A DNA stretch of 64,000 bases from Cohnella sp. AR92 (GCF_003990975.1 NZ_RZJR01000001.1:310001-374000), one strand, 5' to 3'. Numbered from the stretch's first letter, positions 1-8,113 are shown. Translations and numbers: made by a program. Notes: generated from the sequence alone by a model not told the origin.

Positions 1-1
1 A

Positions 2-118
2 AACTACACGCAGCGCCTTCTGCTGGAGGAAGAGGGAGTGACGTTCGATCCGGCGGGCCGAATCGATCTGAGCGAGCACGCGCATACTCCGGAGGAGGAT
101 ATGGGGTTCGAGCGTTGA
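2..118 (+). CDS. C-terminal end of an unidentified protein (partial)
   Basis: The last 38 codons of a gene that begins before the window. Frame 2 reads as an acidic, ordinary-looking C terminus (begins NYTQRLLLEEEGVTFDP, ends MGFER) and stops with TGA at 116-118. The other forward frames look less protein-like. I do not recognise the family. The stop codon lies inside the -35 box (TTGACA, 115-120) of the next transcription unit, so the two genes abut tightly but are probably transcribed separately. Confidence 0.5.
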   Translation, partial: NYTQRLLLEEEGVTFDPAGRIDLSEHAHTPEEDMGFER

Positions 119-144
119 CATGAAACCAATTGGTATCCTATAAT
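115..144 (+). promoter_or_regulatory. Sigma-A promoter of the AHSA1-arsR operon
   Basis: A consensus -35 TTGACA (115-120), an 18-bp spacer and a consensus -10 TATAAT (139-144). Transcription should start near 151. This rules out the ATG at 143 as the start of the downstream gene, because it lies inside the -10 box, and supports the GTG at 200. Confidence 0.8.
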
Positions 145-174
145 GAGATCGTTAAAAACGAAACCAAAAGGTTT
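122..174 (+). promoter_or_regulatory. Two candidate ArsR-family operators
   Basis: Two similar palindromes: AAACCAATTGGT (123-134) inside the promoter spacer and AAACCAAAAGGTTT (161-174) just after the predicted transcription start. Both begin GAAACCAA and their centres are 38 bp apart. Their position fits repression by the ArsR-type protein encoded second in the operon. That assignment is inference. Confidence 0.6.
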
Positions 175-199
175 CGCATTTCGACTGGAGGTTATCTTA

Positions 200-622
200 G
201 TGAGCGAATCGACGAACGTTCTTCCCGATATCCGCAAGACCCAATTGCTGAAAGCGCCGATCGAGAAAGTATGGAAGGCGGTCTCCACGGCGGAAGGAAT
301 GTCCGCATGGTTCATGCCCAACGACATGCAGCCTATCGTCGGCCATGAGTTTCATCTGAATGCGGGCCCGTACGGGCAATCGCCCTGCAAGGTCACCGAG
401 GTCGATCCGCCGCACCGGTTGTCGTTCAACTGGGGCAAGGACTGGACCTTGACCATCGAATTGAAGGAACTGGACGGGCAGACCGAATTCACGCTGATCC
501 ACGGCGGCTGGGATCCGGAGAAGGTCACGGAATTCGGCGAGACCCACCGCGTGGTCCGCGAGCGGATGGCCGGCGGCTGGGAAGGCATCGGAGAGAAAGT
601 GCGCCGCTATATCGAGGGCTGA
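200..622 (+). CDS. SRPBCC / AHSA1-like domain protein
   Basis: A START-fold (SRPBCC) protein of the activator-of-Hsp90-ATPase-like family, about 140 residues, probably cytoplasmic. Family features visible are the opening beta strand and helix (RKTQLLKAPIEKVWKAVST), the AWFMPND segment, and a closing helix with the VVRERMAGGWEG segment. Family members bind hydrophobic ligands in a deep cavity, but the ligand here is unknown. I chose the GTG at 200: it has GGAGG at 186-190, while the upstream in-frame ATG (143) lies inside the -10 hexamer. The TGA stop shares one base with the ATG of the following arsR-type gene, so the two are translationally coupled. AHSA1-ArsR pairs of this kind are common in Bacilli. 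Confidence 0.8.
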   Translation: MSESTNVLPDIRKTQLLKAPIEKVWKAVSTAEGMSAWFMPNDMQPIVGHEFHLNAGPYGQSPCKVTEVDPPHRLSFNWGKDWTLTIELKELDGQTEFTLIHGGWDPEKVTEFGETHRVVRERMAGGWEGIGEKVRRYIEG

Positions 623-1005
623 TGGCAGGCTCCGCCGCTCCGAAGCACGACGTATTCCAGGCGATCGCCGATCCGACCCGCCGCAGCCTGCTGCGGCTGC
701 TGGGAGACGAGGAGCTTCCGGTGACCGTCATCAGCAGCCATTACCCGATGACCCGCACGGCCGTCTCCAAGCATCTGCGCATCCTGGCGAATGCGGGATT
801 GGTAAAGGAGAGGAAGGTCGGACGGGAGACCCGCTACCGGCTGGAAGCGAACCCTCTCCAAGAGTTGCAGCGCTGGCTCTCCTATTACGAACGCTTCTGG
901 GACAACAAGCTGGAGGCGCTCCGGCGGCTTGTCGAGAACGAGGAGCCGGAAGACCGGGCGCCTCTTGCCGTTGTCGATCCGCTTGAGCCCGAGAGGAAGC
1001 CGTAA
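622..1005 (+). CDS. ArsR-family winged-helix transcriptional regulator
   Basis: A 127-residue ArsR/SdpR-type regulator. The N-terminal FQAIADPTRRSLLRLLG helix is the family hallmark. The recognition helix region MTRTAVSKHLRILANAGLV is followed by the wing (KVGRETRYRLE) and a C-terminal helix with an aromatic cluster (SYYERFWDNKLEAL). The Cys pairs of metal-sensing ArsR proteins are absent, so it more likely senses through another route, as expected for regulators paired with an SRPBCC protein. It overlaps the preceding gene by one base (TGATG). The palindromes at 123-134 and 161-174 are its likely operators. The Glu/Pro-rich tail (residues 110-127) looks disordered. Confidence 0.88.
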   Translation: MAGSAAPKHDVFQAIADPTRRSLLRLLGDEELPVTVISSHYPMTRTAVSKHLRILANAGLVKERKVGRETRYRLEANPLQELQRWLSYYERFWDNKLEALRRLVENEEPEDRAPLAVVDPLEPERKP

Positions 1006-1019
1006 CATGACCTTCATCG

Positions 1020-1060
1020 ACACCCTGGACCTTCATCCGGTCTTAGGGTGTCTTTGCATT
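1020..1060 (+). terminator. Probable terminator after arsR
   Basis: Hairpin with arms ACACCCTGGACC (1020-1031) and GGTCTTAGGGTGT (1039-1051), about 11 pairs with one bulge, followed by CTTTGCATTT. The T-run is weak. It lies between the arsR-type gene and the MFS gene, and it argues against the upstream GTG (1048) as the MFS start. Confidence 0.5.
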
Positions 1061-1146
1061 TCTCGTTTTCGCGTATGCTAACTTTCCCCCATGGGCAGTT
1101 TAAGACGGTATTTTCTCCATTTCTGAAGCTCTCGAGGTTCCTGCTT

Positions 1147-2403
1147 ATGAATCCGCAACATCCATCCTCTCCATCGCGAGGGCGCTTCGATGGGCAGACA
1201 TGGCTGCTGCTCGTCGTCAACGGCTTGTTCGTCACGGCTCACGCCCTATCGGGTACTTTCCTGGGCGTCTATCTATGGAAGGCAAGCCAGAACTTCGCTC
1301 TGCTCGGCTGGTTCACCCTGCTGAACTTTGTCTGCATGGCGCTGACCTTCTGGCTTGCCGGTTACGAGGTAAAGCAGGGGCGCAAGATGACGGTACTGCG
1401 GCTGGGGATCGCCTCCGCTGCGGTGTTCTATACCCTCGTGCTGCTGCTGGGCAACGGAGCCGTCCATTACATATGGCTTCTAGGCATCGTTCAAGGGCTG
1501 GCGTCCGGCCAGTTCTGGCTCGCGTTCAATACCTTGTACTTCGAAGTGACCGACGCGGATAACCGGGACCGGTTCAACGGCTTGGCCGGAGTGACCGGAT
1601 CGCTCGCCGGGATGGTCGCGCCGTGGTGCTCCGGCTTCGTGATCTCGAGGATGACGGCCGAGAGCGGCTACCGGTTGATCTTCATGATCTCGCTCGGCAT
1701 CTTTATCGGCGGTGTCGTCATCAGCTTCTTATTGCGGAACAGGAAGACGGAAGGGAGCTACGAATGGCTTCTGCCGGTTCGCATTCTAAGCCAGTCCGGC
1801 ACCCCTTGGAGACGGGTCGTCTTGGCGCTGGCGTCCCAAGGCCTGAGGGAGAGCGTCTTCGGGCTCATGATCGGCCTGCTCGTCTACCTCCAGTCCAAAA
1901 GCGAGATGCAGCTGGGCAACTTTACGCTGCTGACTTCCGGGATCAGCTTCTTCAGCTACTTCATCGTAGGCAAGTGGCTGAGGCGGGATTGGCGGGAAAA
2001 GGGCTTGCTTGCGGGGGCGGTCGTCCTGTCGGCGATCGTCGCACCGTTCTTCCTCGGCCTCGACTACGGCGTGATGATCGCCTTCGGTATCGGAGTCGGC
2101 CTGTTCATGCCGTTCTATACGATCCCGATGACATCCTCGGTCTTCGATCTTATCGGACGGTACGAGGACAGCGCGAAGCAGAGGGTCGAATATATCGTCA
2201 TGCGCGAGCTTTCGCTTAACGCGGGACGCATATTGGGGATGCTTGCGTTCATCATTACCGTCAGCGTCAGCCGTTCTCCCGCCGTGCTGACGACCTTCCT
2301 GTTCGTAATCGGCTGTTCGCCGCTGCTGAGCTGGTTCTTCATGAGGAAGCTGCTGGCCCAGCCGGCCTCTCCCCGATCGCCGGCTCGTCCCGATCCGGCT
2401 TAG
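1147..2403 (+). CDS. MFS transporter
   Basis: A polytopic major-facilitator-type permease of 418 residues with about 12 hydrophobic segments, acting in the cytoplasmic membrane. The first begins at WLLLVVNGLFVTAHALSGTFL, and the central loop after TM6 carries RNRKTEGSYEWLLPV. No substrate-specific motif is recognised. The start was placed at the ATG at 1147 (MNPQHPSSPSRG), with GAGG at 1134-1137. An upstream in-frame GTG at 1048 overlaps the preceding hairpin and would add an unlikely 33-residue extension. The C terminus is Pro/Arg-rich. It stands alone between two terminator or promoter regions. Confidence 0.75.
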   Translation: MNPQHPSSPSRGRFDGQTWLLLVVNGLFVTAHALSGTFLGVYLWKASQNFALLGWFTLLNFVCMALTFWLAGYEVKQGRKMTVLRLGIASAAVFYTLVLLLGNGAVHYIWLLGIVQGLASGQFWLAFNTLYFEVTDADNRDRFNGLAGVTGSLAGMVAPWCSGFVISRMTAESGYRLIFMISLGIFIGGVVISFLLRNRKTEGSYEWLLPVRILSQSGTPWRRVVLALASQGLRESVFGLMIGLLVYLQSKSEMQLGNFTLLTSGISFFSYFIVGKWLRRDWREKGLLAGAVVLSAIVAPFFLGLDYGVMIAFGIGVGLFMPFYTIPMTSSVFDLIGRYEDSAKQRVEYIVMRELSLNAGRILGMLAFIITVSVSRSPAVLTTFLFVIGCSPLLSWFFMRKLLAQPASPRSPARPDPA

Positions 2404-2409
2404 GAATCG

Positions 2410-2439
2410 TTTTCAGAGCCCCCTCCTCTCTGGTACAAT
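2410..2439 (+). promoter_or_regulatory. Candidate promoter of the thrE-like operon
   Basis: A good -10 TACAAT (2434-2439) with a weak -35 TTTTCA (2410-2415), spacer 18, ending 24 bp before the TTG start. The T-rich -35 overlaps the end of the MFS gene region. Confidence 0.4.
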
Positions 2440-2463
2440 GGGGAAGAATGGAGGGAGGCTGTT

Positions 2464-3288
2464 TTGTCCAAAGCCCCAATTCAAGAACACCCAGAGGAGA
2501 GGGCCGAGGTGGAGACTACCTCTCATTCGGATCGCCTCATCGCCAAGGTCTGCATGCTGGCGGGCCAAATCATGATGGAGAACGGAGCCGAGACCTACCG
2601 GGTGGAGGACACGATGACGCGAATCGCGGATTCGTTCGGGCTGCCCCGTTCGCAAAGCTTCGTCACCCCGACGGGCATTATTTTCTCCATTGAAGGGTCT
2701 GCGCCCGATACCCGCTTGACTCGCATCTCCGAGAGGTCGACCGATCTTCGGAAGGTGATCGAGGTCAACGCCATATCCAGAAGAATCAGCGCCGGGGAGC
2801 TCGACCCCCAAGAGGCGCTTGTCCTGCTCCAGGGCATCGAGAAGTCCAACCCGGGGCTCTCGGCGGGGGTCAAGACGGCCGTCGCGGCGATCAGCAGCGG
2901 CTGCTTCCTGATCATGTTCAAGGGAGAATGGGGGGACTTCCTCCCTGCGCTCGTCACGGGCGGTCTCGGATATGCGGCGGTAACGTCGCTCCATCGTTTT
3001 CTCTCGATCAAGCTATTCTCCGAATTCATGGCTTCCGTCGTGGTCGGGATCCTGGCTTGCATCTTCGTGGCGTCCGGAATGGCGCACAATCTGAATACGC
3101 TGATTATCGGATCCGTCATGCCGCTCGTACCCGGCCTGCTGATTACGAATGCCGTCCGCGACCTGATGGCGGGACACTACGTTTCCGGCCTGTCCAAGGG
3201 GGCCGAGGCCTTCCTTACCGCGCTGGCCATCGGCACCGGCATTGCGGTCGTCCTCTCCTTCTATCGAGGGGAGGGACTGACCTTATGA
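2464..3288 (+). CDS. Threonine/serine exporter family protein, large part (ThrE N-terminal, DUF1212)
   Basis: A 274-residue protein of the ThrE/DUF1212 family. The soluble N-terminal domain carries the family signature (ICMLAGQIMMENGAETYR-like at residues 28-46, then ED and MTRIADSFGL). After residue 120 come about five membrane segments, including MASVVVGILACIFVASGM and the VMPLVPGLLITNAVRD loop. Family members export Thr/Ser or related small molecules; substrate here unknown. The TTG start at 2464 is preceded by GGAGGGAGG (2450-2458). Its TGA overlaps the ATG of the next gene (ATGA, 3285-3288), which encodes the missing second membrane half, so the pair forms a split exporter. Confidence 0.82.
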   Translation: MSKAPIQEHPEERAEVETTSHSDRLIAKVCMLAGQIMMENGAETYRVEDTMTRIADSFGLPRSQSFVTPTGIIFSIEGSAPDTRLTRISERSTDLRKVIEVNAISRRISAGELDPQEALVLLQGIEKSNPGLSAGVKTAVAAISSGCFLIMFKGEWGDFLPALVTGGLGYAAVTSLHRFLSIKLFSEFMASVVVGILACIFVASGMAHNLNTLIIGSVMPLVPGLLITNAVRDLMAGHYVSGLSKGAEAFLTALAIGTGIAVVLSFYRGEGLTL

Positions 3289-3749
3289 ACGTTGCCGAAC
3301 AGATCTTAACCAGCTTCGTCGCCGCGGCGGGCTTCGCGATCTTGTTCAACGTTCCGGCGAGAAACCTCGCGTATTGCGGACTAGCCGGCATGGTCGGGTG
3401 GATGGCCTATCGCAGCCTGATCGAGATGAATGTCGATCCGATTCCGGCAACCTTGGTCGGATCCTTCGCCGTCTCCGTGCTAAGCCAAACGTTCGCCCGG
3501 CTGTTCAAGACGCCCGTTATCGTCTTTCTGATCTCGGGAATCGTGCCGCTCGTTCCGGGAGGGACGGCTTATGACGCAATGAGGAACGTTGTGCAGAATC
3601 AGTACGACATCGCGGTTCAGCTTGCTTTTCAAGCGTTTATGCTGTCGGGCTCTATCGCCTTCGGCATCATGTTCTCGGAAGTATTCGACCAACTCATTCG
3701 CAAGCTTCGGACTCCCGCGACGGGAGACGGGAAGCGGCGATCCGGATAA
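3285..3749 (+). CDS. Threonine/serine exporter family protein, small part (ThrE_2, DUF3815)
   Basis: A 154-residue integral membrane protein with four to five hydrophobic segments, corresponding to the second half of single-chain ThrE exporters. The IVPLVPGGTAYDAMRN loop mirrors MPLVPGLLITNAVRD in the preceding protein, the usual internal symmetry of the family. The ATG overlaps the upstream stop by four bases, so stoichiometric translation is likely. A Lys/Arg-rich C-terminal tail (KLRTPATGDGKRRSG) should be cytoplasmic. Known split exporters have the same two-gene order. Confidence 0.8.
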   Translation: MNVAEQILTSFVAAAGFAILFNVPARNLAYCGLAGMVGWMAYRSLIEMNVDPIPATLVGSFAVSVLSQTFARLFKTPVIVFLISGIVPLVPGGTAYDAMRNVVQNQYDIAVQLAFQAFMLSGSIAFGIMFSEVFDQLIRKLRTPATGDGKRRSG

Positions 3750-3765
3750 GGGAGAGGAAAATAGC

Positions 3766-4605
3766 ATGACAGTGGGGATATTGGCGCATCTGGCCGGGAG
3801 CCGGCCTTACCGGGAGCTCGCGAAGGAGATCGCTGCTCGCGGATTTCCGTACGTACAATTGGCATTGTCCAAAGCGATCACCGACGCGGACTTCTCGCTC
3901 GGCCGCTTGAGCCCGGGACTTGGCAACGAGGTGGGCGGCGCTTTCTCGGAGCAAGGCGTGCGCATCGCGGTTCTCGGCTGCTATGCCAGCCTGATCGACC
4001 TGGACGACGAGATTTACCGGCATAACGTCGAACGCTTCAAAGAACACCTTCGCAACGCCCGCCACTTCGGGGCGCCTATCGTCGCCACCGAGGTGGGGGT
4101 GCCGCCCGCGAAGGACTCGGCGCTGCTGAAGAAGCATTGGAACCGCCTGTACGCGGCGATGGACGAGCTGGTCGAGGAAGCCGAACGGTGGGGAGTGACG
4201 ATCGGGCTGGAAGCCGCCCAGAACCATCTGATCGATTCGCCCGAGACGATGGCGCAGACGATCGAGAGATACCCTTCCTCCTGCGTCGGGGTGGTGTTGG
4301 ACCCTTGCAATATGATGGGCAGCCATAACTTCGATCGCCAGGAGGAGGTCATTCGCGAAGCCTTCCGCCTGCTCGGACCGCGAGTCGTCAGCGCTCACGC
4401 GAAGGACCTGAAGCGGGACGCCGACGGCGTGCCTCGCGAGACGGCGGCCGGAAGCGGGGAGCTGCGCTACGATCTCTTCTTCGAGCTGCTCGAGAAGCAG
4501 AAGCCGCTCGGTTTCGTTACGCTGGAGGCGGTAACGGACGAGAACATGCAAGATGCGGCCCGTTTCGTTGCCGAGGGCAGAGCGGCTGCTCGCAAGCAAG
4601 CCTAA
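3766..4605 (+). CDS. Sugar phosphate isomerase/epimerase family protein (xylose-isomerase-like TIM barrel)
   Basis: A 279-residue AP-endonuclease-2/xylose-isomerase-like TIM barrel. Candidate metal ligands are seen at successive strand ends: TEVGVP, LEAAQNH, VVLDPCNMMG, SAHAKD and VTLEAV. Such proteins isomerise or epimerise sugars, inositols or hydroxyacids with a divalent metal; the exact substrate cannot be read here. The ATG at 3766 was chosen because it has GGAGAGG (3751-3757). The long in-frame extension upstream overlaps the ThrE_2 gene. It lies 16 bp after that gene and may be co-transcribed. A strong terminator follows. Confidence 0.8.
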   Translation: MTVGILAHLAGSRPYRELAKEIAARGFPYVQLALSKAITDADFSLGRLSPGLGNEVGGAFSEQGVRIAVLGCYASLIDLDDEIYRHNVERFKEHLRNARHFGAPIVATEVGVPPAKDSALLKKHWNRLYAAMDELVEEAERWGVTIGLEAAQNHLIDSPETMAQTIERYPSSCVGVVLDPCNMMGSHNFDRQEEVIREAFRLLGPRVVSAHAKDLKRDADGVPRETAAGSGELRYDLFFELLEKQKPLGFVTLEAVTDENMQDAARFVAEGRAAARKQA

Positions 4606-4616
4606 CCTGAACGGTA

Positions 4617-4662
4617 AAAGGGAGTCTCGACGTCATCCGATAACGGTCGAGACTCCCTTTTT
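4617..4662 (+). terminator. Rho-independent terminator (convergent genes)
   Basis: A perfect 15-bp hairpin, AAAGGGAGTCTCGAC (4617-4631) with GTCGAGACTCCCTTT (4646-4660), followed by TTTTTATTT. The A-run before it lets it serve the minus-strand NlpC/P60 gene as well. Confidence 0.92.
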
Positions 4663-4682
4663 ATTTCTTGCTAGATGCTAGA

Positions 4683-5237
4683 TTACAGAACGCGGCGAGC
4701 CGTAACGTAACGCTTGGAGTACGTAGAAGAGTTGATGTCGCTCACCAACAGGCCGTTCCAGTGAGCTCCGATCGTATTGTGGATGAACTTGCCGTTGCCG
4801 ATGTAGATGCCGACATGGTTGACGACGCCAGGCTTGCCTACGCTAAGGAAGATAAGGTCGCCTTTCTTCAGGTTGCTCTTGGAGACGTAAGTGCCGGCCT
4901 TCGATTGCTTCTGCGAGCTCCAAGGGAGACTCACGCCGTATTTGCCGAACACGTATTTCGTGAACGAGGAGCAGTCGAAGATCAGCTTGCTCGAGTTGTT
5001 GACGTTGAATTTATAGGTGACCTTCCCTTTCAGGGATTCAGCCAGGGCGATGATCTTGTCCGCTTTCTGGCTGGAAGTCAGAGCGGCGGACGAGGCAGCG
5101 GCTGTCGTTACCGTTTGCTTCGTTGCGGCGGAAGCTTGATGAGCCGTTCCCGGGAATCCGGCAAAGCCGGTAGTGGCAATGACCGCCAAGCAAGCGAAGG
5201 CGACGATCGATTTCTTGAAGCCGTTGGTTTTGTTCAT
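4683..5237 (-). CDS. Secreted NlpC/P60 peptidoglycan endopeptidase
   Basis: A 184-residue cell-wall hydrolase. The signal peptide is clear: a basic N terminus (MNKTNGFKK), a hydrophobic core to about residue 30 and a likely cleavage after ASA (36-38). The NlpC/P60 domain covers about residues 60-184 with catalytic Cys89 (FDCSSF), His141 (NHVGIYIG) and a third polar residue at His153 (FIHN). No SH3b or LysM cell-wall-binding repeat is present, so it is a minimal single-domain enzyme. It probably cleaves D-Glu-diaminopimelate bonds in stem peptides. The ATG has AGGAGG five bases upstream. Downstream it converges on the isomerase gene with a shared terminator. Confidence 0.9.
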   Translation of the reverse strand: MNKTNGFKKSIVAFACLAVIATTGFAGFPGTAHQASAATKQTVTTAAASSAALTSSQKADKIIALAESLKGKVTYKFNVNNSSKLIFDCSSFTKYVFGKYGVSLPWSSQKQSKAGTYVSKSNLKKGDLIFLSVGKPGVVNHVGIYIGNGKFIHNTIGAHWNGLLVSDINSSTYSKRYVTARRVL

Positions 5238-5364
5238 TCGTTCCTCCTGATGGGTAAGATTACGTTAACCATCTGGAGTATAGCATGGGGCTTGTCCCGA
5301 AGTTGCGACTATGAGCCTATCTTAATACTTCTAAAATTAGGCCTATAGTCCTTATTTTTCCCGA

Positions 5365-5886
5365 TCAATCCATCGAGTAATGAGATCGAATGAATTCGTC
5401 GCGGCCGGATTTCTCCCTATCTTCCTTGTAATGCTTAGGATTCTTCTTATGGTAATCCTGGTGATATTCCTCCGCCGGATAGAAGACGTCAGCCGGCTCC
5501 ACCGCCGTTACGATGGGCTTGTCGAACCTTCCGCTCTTGCCGAGGTCCTCCAGGTACTTCTCCGCAAGAAGCTTCTGTTCCTCGTTATGATAGAAGATAA
5601 CCGTTCGGTACTGAGAGCCTCTGTCGTGGAACTGGCCGTCCGGATCGGTCGGATCGATCTGGACTCCGTACAGCTCCAGCAGCTTCTCGTAAGGGAAAAG
5701 CTCCGGATCGAAATCGATCTGTACGACTTCCGCGTGCCCGGTCGTTCCCGTCTTGACCTGCTCGTAGGTCGGATTAGGGACGGTTCCCCCCATATAGCCG
5801 GATACGATGCCGCCAATGCCGGGCATCTCCTCGAACGGGCTTACCATGCACCAGAAGCAGCCTCCGGCGAACGTTGCCTTTTCCAT
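5365..5886 (-). CDS. msrA: Peptide-methionine (S)-S-oxide reductase MsrA
   Basis: A 173-residue cytoplasmic repair enzyme that reduces methionine-S-sulfoxide in proteins with thioredoxin. The catalytic motif GGCFWCM places the nucleophilic Cys at residue 10, with a second Cys at 13. Other family blocks are [45 protein letters not shown] and the C-terminal [10 protein letters not shown]. No MsrB domain is fused. The ATG at 5886 is preceded by GGGAGG; an in-frame TTG 15 bases upstream lacks a comparable site. It sits alone, head-to-tail behind the NlpC/P60 gene on the same strand. Confidence 0.95.
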   Translation of the reverse strand: MEKATFAGGCFWCMVSPFEEMPGIGGIVSGYMGGTVPNPTYEQVKTGTTGHAEVVQIDFDPELFPYEKLLELYGVQIDPTDPDGQFHDRGSQYRTVIFYHNEEQKLLAEKYLEDLGKSGRFDKPIVTAVEPADVFYPAEEYHQDYHKKNPKHYKEDREKSGRDEFIRSHYSMD

Positions 5887-6334
5887 GCTCCATCCTCCCA
5901 AGTATCGCGATGTCTAACAATCAAATTACCGTTATTGGTTAGGATTGTCCAGCGGCGGGAATAGTAAGATCGGTATGTCGCACGAAGGAAATGGCTTGAT
6001 AAATCCATAAACTGTAAGAAAACAGGGCGTGGTGTGCGCTAAATCTCATTTTTTAGCTCTTACAGCCGTTTTTAACAAAGAAATACCCTTCATGTTTGCT
6101 TTAATTGGGTGTAGAATAGACAAGAAAGGTTCATATTCGACCTGCTGGCGCCGACGAGCTTGAACGATTGCGGGCAAGAACGTTAACGGAATTCGTCTGG
6201 AGACCTTTTTTAACGGTTTTTATGTGAAAAATGTTACAATGTATCCTGGCACGGGGTCGTTGAGGATTCGATGTTCTGGCAGGCCGAAGAACGCAACCGA
6301 TTAGGATACTCATTGCAAAGGAGGATGCAACTGC
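5887..6334 (+). other. Intergenic region between msrA and the DUF1641-ndh operon
   Basis: About 450 bp, AT-rich in its middle, with no convincing ORF. The only support I see is the promoter and Rex-like site at 6222-6240, and a ribosome-binding site AAAGGAGG (6317-6324). The stretch 6000-6130 holds T-rich sequence without a well-spaced promoter. Confidence 0.5.
6222..6240 (+). promoter_or_regulatory. Candidate Rex operator overlapping the -10 of the yjlC-ndh operon
   Basis: ATGTGAA-AAAT-GTTACAA (6222-6239) matches the Bacillus Rex consensus TTGTGAA-W4-TTCACAA at 15 of 18 positions and overlaps the -10 hexamer TACAAT (6235-6240). The B. subtilis yjlC-ndh operon is a known Rex target, so NADH-responsive repression here is a strong inference. 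Confidence 0.6.
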
Positions 6335-6754
6335 ATGTCACAAGTGTCGCAAGAGGCAATTGCAGCTGAGAAGCCAGCGATCGATGTACTCGATCAACTG
6401 ATCAAGCCTGAGATTCAGGACTCCCTTAACGTTCTGGTGGAGAACCTGCCTAAGCTGGCGGAGATGGTAACGTTCCTGACGAAGGCGTACGATTTCGCTC
6501 AGAACGTTGCAACGGACAAGGTGCTTATCAACGATTTCGCGCACGGAATTGGTGAATTCGTGAAGCCGGTAGTCGACAAGACGAAGAACATCGCGGCGGC
6601 GGCTATCGAAGCGGGAGACCGCGCTCAAACCGAGACGGCTACGATCGGCCTGTTCGGCCTGCTCAAGATGCTCAAGGATCCGCAATTGCAGAAGACGCTG
6701 CGCTTCGCGCAAGCGTTCCTGACCGCGCTCGGCGAGAAACAGCAAGCTAAATAA
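6335..6754 (+). CDS. yjlC: DUF1641 family protein (YjlC-like)
   Basis: A 139-residue, mostly helical soluble protein of the DUF1641 family. The C-terminal block GLFGLLKMLKDPQLQKTLRFAQAFL is the typical conserved part; the N-terminal half contains IKPEIQDSLNVLVENLPKLAEMV. It is encoded 27 bp before a type II NADH dehydrogenase gene, the same order as B. subtilis yjlC-ndh. Its biochemical role is not established; the constant pairing suggests a part in NADH oxidation or in membrane docking of the dehydrogenase. RBS AAAGGAGG lies 10 bases upstream. Confidence 0.85.
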   Translation: MSQVSQEAIAAEKPAIDVLDQLIKPEIQDSLNVLVENLPKLAEMVTFLTKAYDFAQNVATDKVLINDFAHGIGEFVKPVVDKTKNIAAAAIEAGDRAQTETATIGLFGLLKMLKDPQLQKTLRFAQAFLTALGEKQQAK

Positions 6755-6781
6755 CGATTCGCGAAGAATGGAGGATGGAGC

Positions 6782-7963
6782 ATGTCTAAACATATTCTGA
6801 TTCTGGGCGGCGGATACGGCGGCTTGCTGTCCGCGCTGACGGCTCGCAAGCACCTGGACGCGAACGAAGCTCAGATTACGCTGATTAACCGTTTCCCGAC
6901 CCACCAAATCATCACCGAGCTTCACCGTTTGGCCGGCGGCACGATCAAAGAAGGAGCCGTCGCTCTTCCGCTCGAGAAGCTGCTGAAGGGCAAGGGCGTC
7001 AACGTGGTCGTTGACACCGTAACGGAGATCAAGCCTAACGACAAGAAGGTTCTTCTGGCAAGCGGCGCTTCTTATTCCTACGATGCATTGGTTGTTGCGC
7101 TGGGAAGCGAAACGGCGTTCTTCGGCATTCCGGGACTGCAAGAGAACAGCTTCACGCTGAAGTCCGCGGAAGAAGCGAATCGCATTCGCAACCACGTCCT
7201 CGCTCGCCTGGATGCTTACAAGCAATCCGGCAACAAGAAGGACGCAACTATCGTGGTCGGCGGCGGCGGCTTGACGGGCATCGAGCTCGTCGGCGAATTC
7301 GTCGACAAGCTTCCGGAGATCTGCAAGGCCAAGGGCATCGACTTCTCCGACATCAAGCTTCATGTCGTTGAAGCGGGTCCTAACATCCTGCCGATCTTCC
7401 CGCAAGAGCTCATCGACCGCGCGGTTGCTTCCCTGGAGAAGCGCGGAGTAGAAATCATCACTGGCGTCGCGATCACGGAAGCGACGAAGGACACGGTTTC
7501 CCTGAAGGATGGCCGAGTACTGGAATCCAACACGATCATCTGGACCGGCGGCGTTCAAGGCCACCCGGTCGTCGCGAACAGCGGCATCGAAGTGAACCGC
7601 GGCCGCGCGTCGGTTACGGACTTCCTGCAATCGACTTCGCATCCGGAAGTGTTCCTCGCAGGCGACTGCGCGGTCGTTATTCCTAGCGAAGGCGCTCGTC
7701 CTTATCCGCCGACCGCGCAATTGGCTTGGCAGATGGGCGAGACGGTCGGCGCTAACCTGGCTGTCTTCTTCAAGGGCGGCAAGATGGAGAAGTTCGAGCC
7801 TGTCTTCTCCGGTACGCTCGGAAGCCTCGGCCGCAAGGACGCCGTCGGCACGATCGGCGGCAACGGCACTCGCCTGAAGGGCATTGCCGCTACGGCGATG
7901 AAGGAAGCGAGCAACATCCGTTACCTGTCGCATATCCACGGCCTGTTCGCTCTGGCTCACTGA
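6782..7963 (+). CDS. ndh: Type II NADH:quinone oxidoreductase (NDH-2)
   Basis: A 393-residue FAD flavoenzyme that passes electrons from NADH to menaquinone without proton pumping, peripheral on the inner face of the membrane. The N-terminal FAD Rossmann motif is ILGGGYGGL (residues 7-15). A second dinucleotide motif VVGGGGLTGIELVGE near residue 160 binds NADH. The FAD-contacting AGDCAV occurs near residue 300, followed by PTAQLAWQMG. Length fits the family. GGAGG lies seven bases before the ATG, in an operon with the DUF1641 gene under the Rex-like site. The C-terminal RYLSHIHGLFALAH lacks a long membrane-anchor helix, so attachment may be through an amphipathic segment. Confidence 0.92.
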   Translation: MSKHILILGGGYGGLLSALTARKHLDANEAQITLINRFPTHQIITELHRLAGGTIKEGAVALPLEKLLKGKGVNVVVDTVTEIKPNDKKVLLASGASYSYDALVVALGSETAFFGIPGLQENSFTLKSAEEANRIRNHVLARLDAYKQSGNKKDATIVVGGGGLTGIELVGEFVDKLPEICKAKGIDFSDIKLHVVEAGPNILPIFPQELIDRAVASLEKRGVEIITGVAITEATKDTVSLKDGRVLESNTIIWTGGVQGHPVVANSGIEVNRGRASVTDFLQSTSHPEVFLAGDCAVVIPSEGARPYPPTAQLAWQMGETVGANLAVFFKGGKMEKFEPVFSGTLGSLGRKDAVGTIGGNGTRLKGIAATAMKEASNIRYLSHIHGLFALAH

Positions 7964-7997
7964 TTCTAGGGAGCATCTTAATTTAAGGCACATAGAG

Positions 7998-8046
7998 AAA
8001 CGGATCTTCATTCCGGCAGTTTGCCGGGACGAGGGTCCGTTTTTTT
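7998..8046 (+). terminator. Terminator after ndh
   Basis: Outer stem AAACGGA (7998-8004) with TCCGTTT (8036-8042) and inner stem CCGGCA (8013-8018) with TGCCGG (8022-8027), followed by a run of seven T. Confidence 0.85.
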
Positions 8047-8113
8047 GCGATAAAGAATAGATAACTCAACTTTCGCAGCATTTCGATATCTTGCTATTAC
8101 ATTCGCAAATGAG

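Noticed and set aside
143..202. ATG at 143 as the start of the SRPBCC gene
   Set aside because: The codon lies within the -10 hexamer; transcription starts after it.
1048..1146. Extended N terminus of the first MFS transporter
   Set aside because: The GTG at 1048 lies within the arsR terminator hairpin and lacks an RBS.
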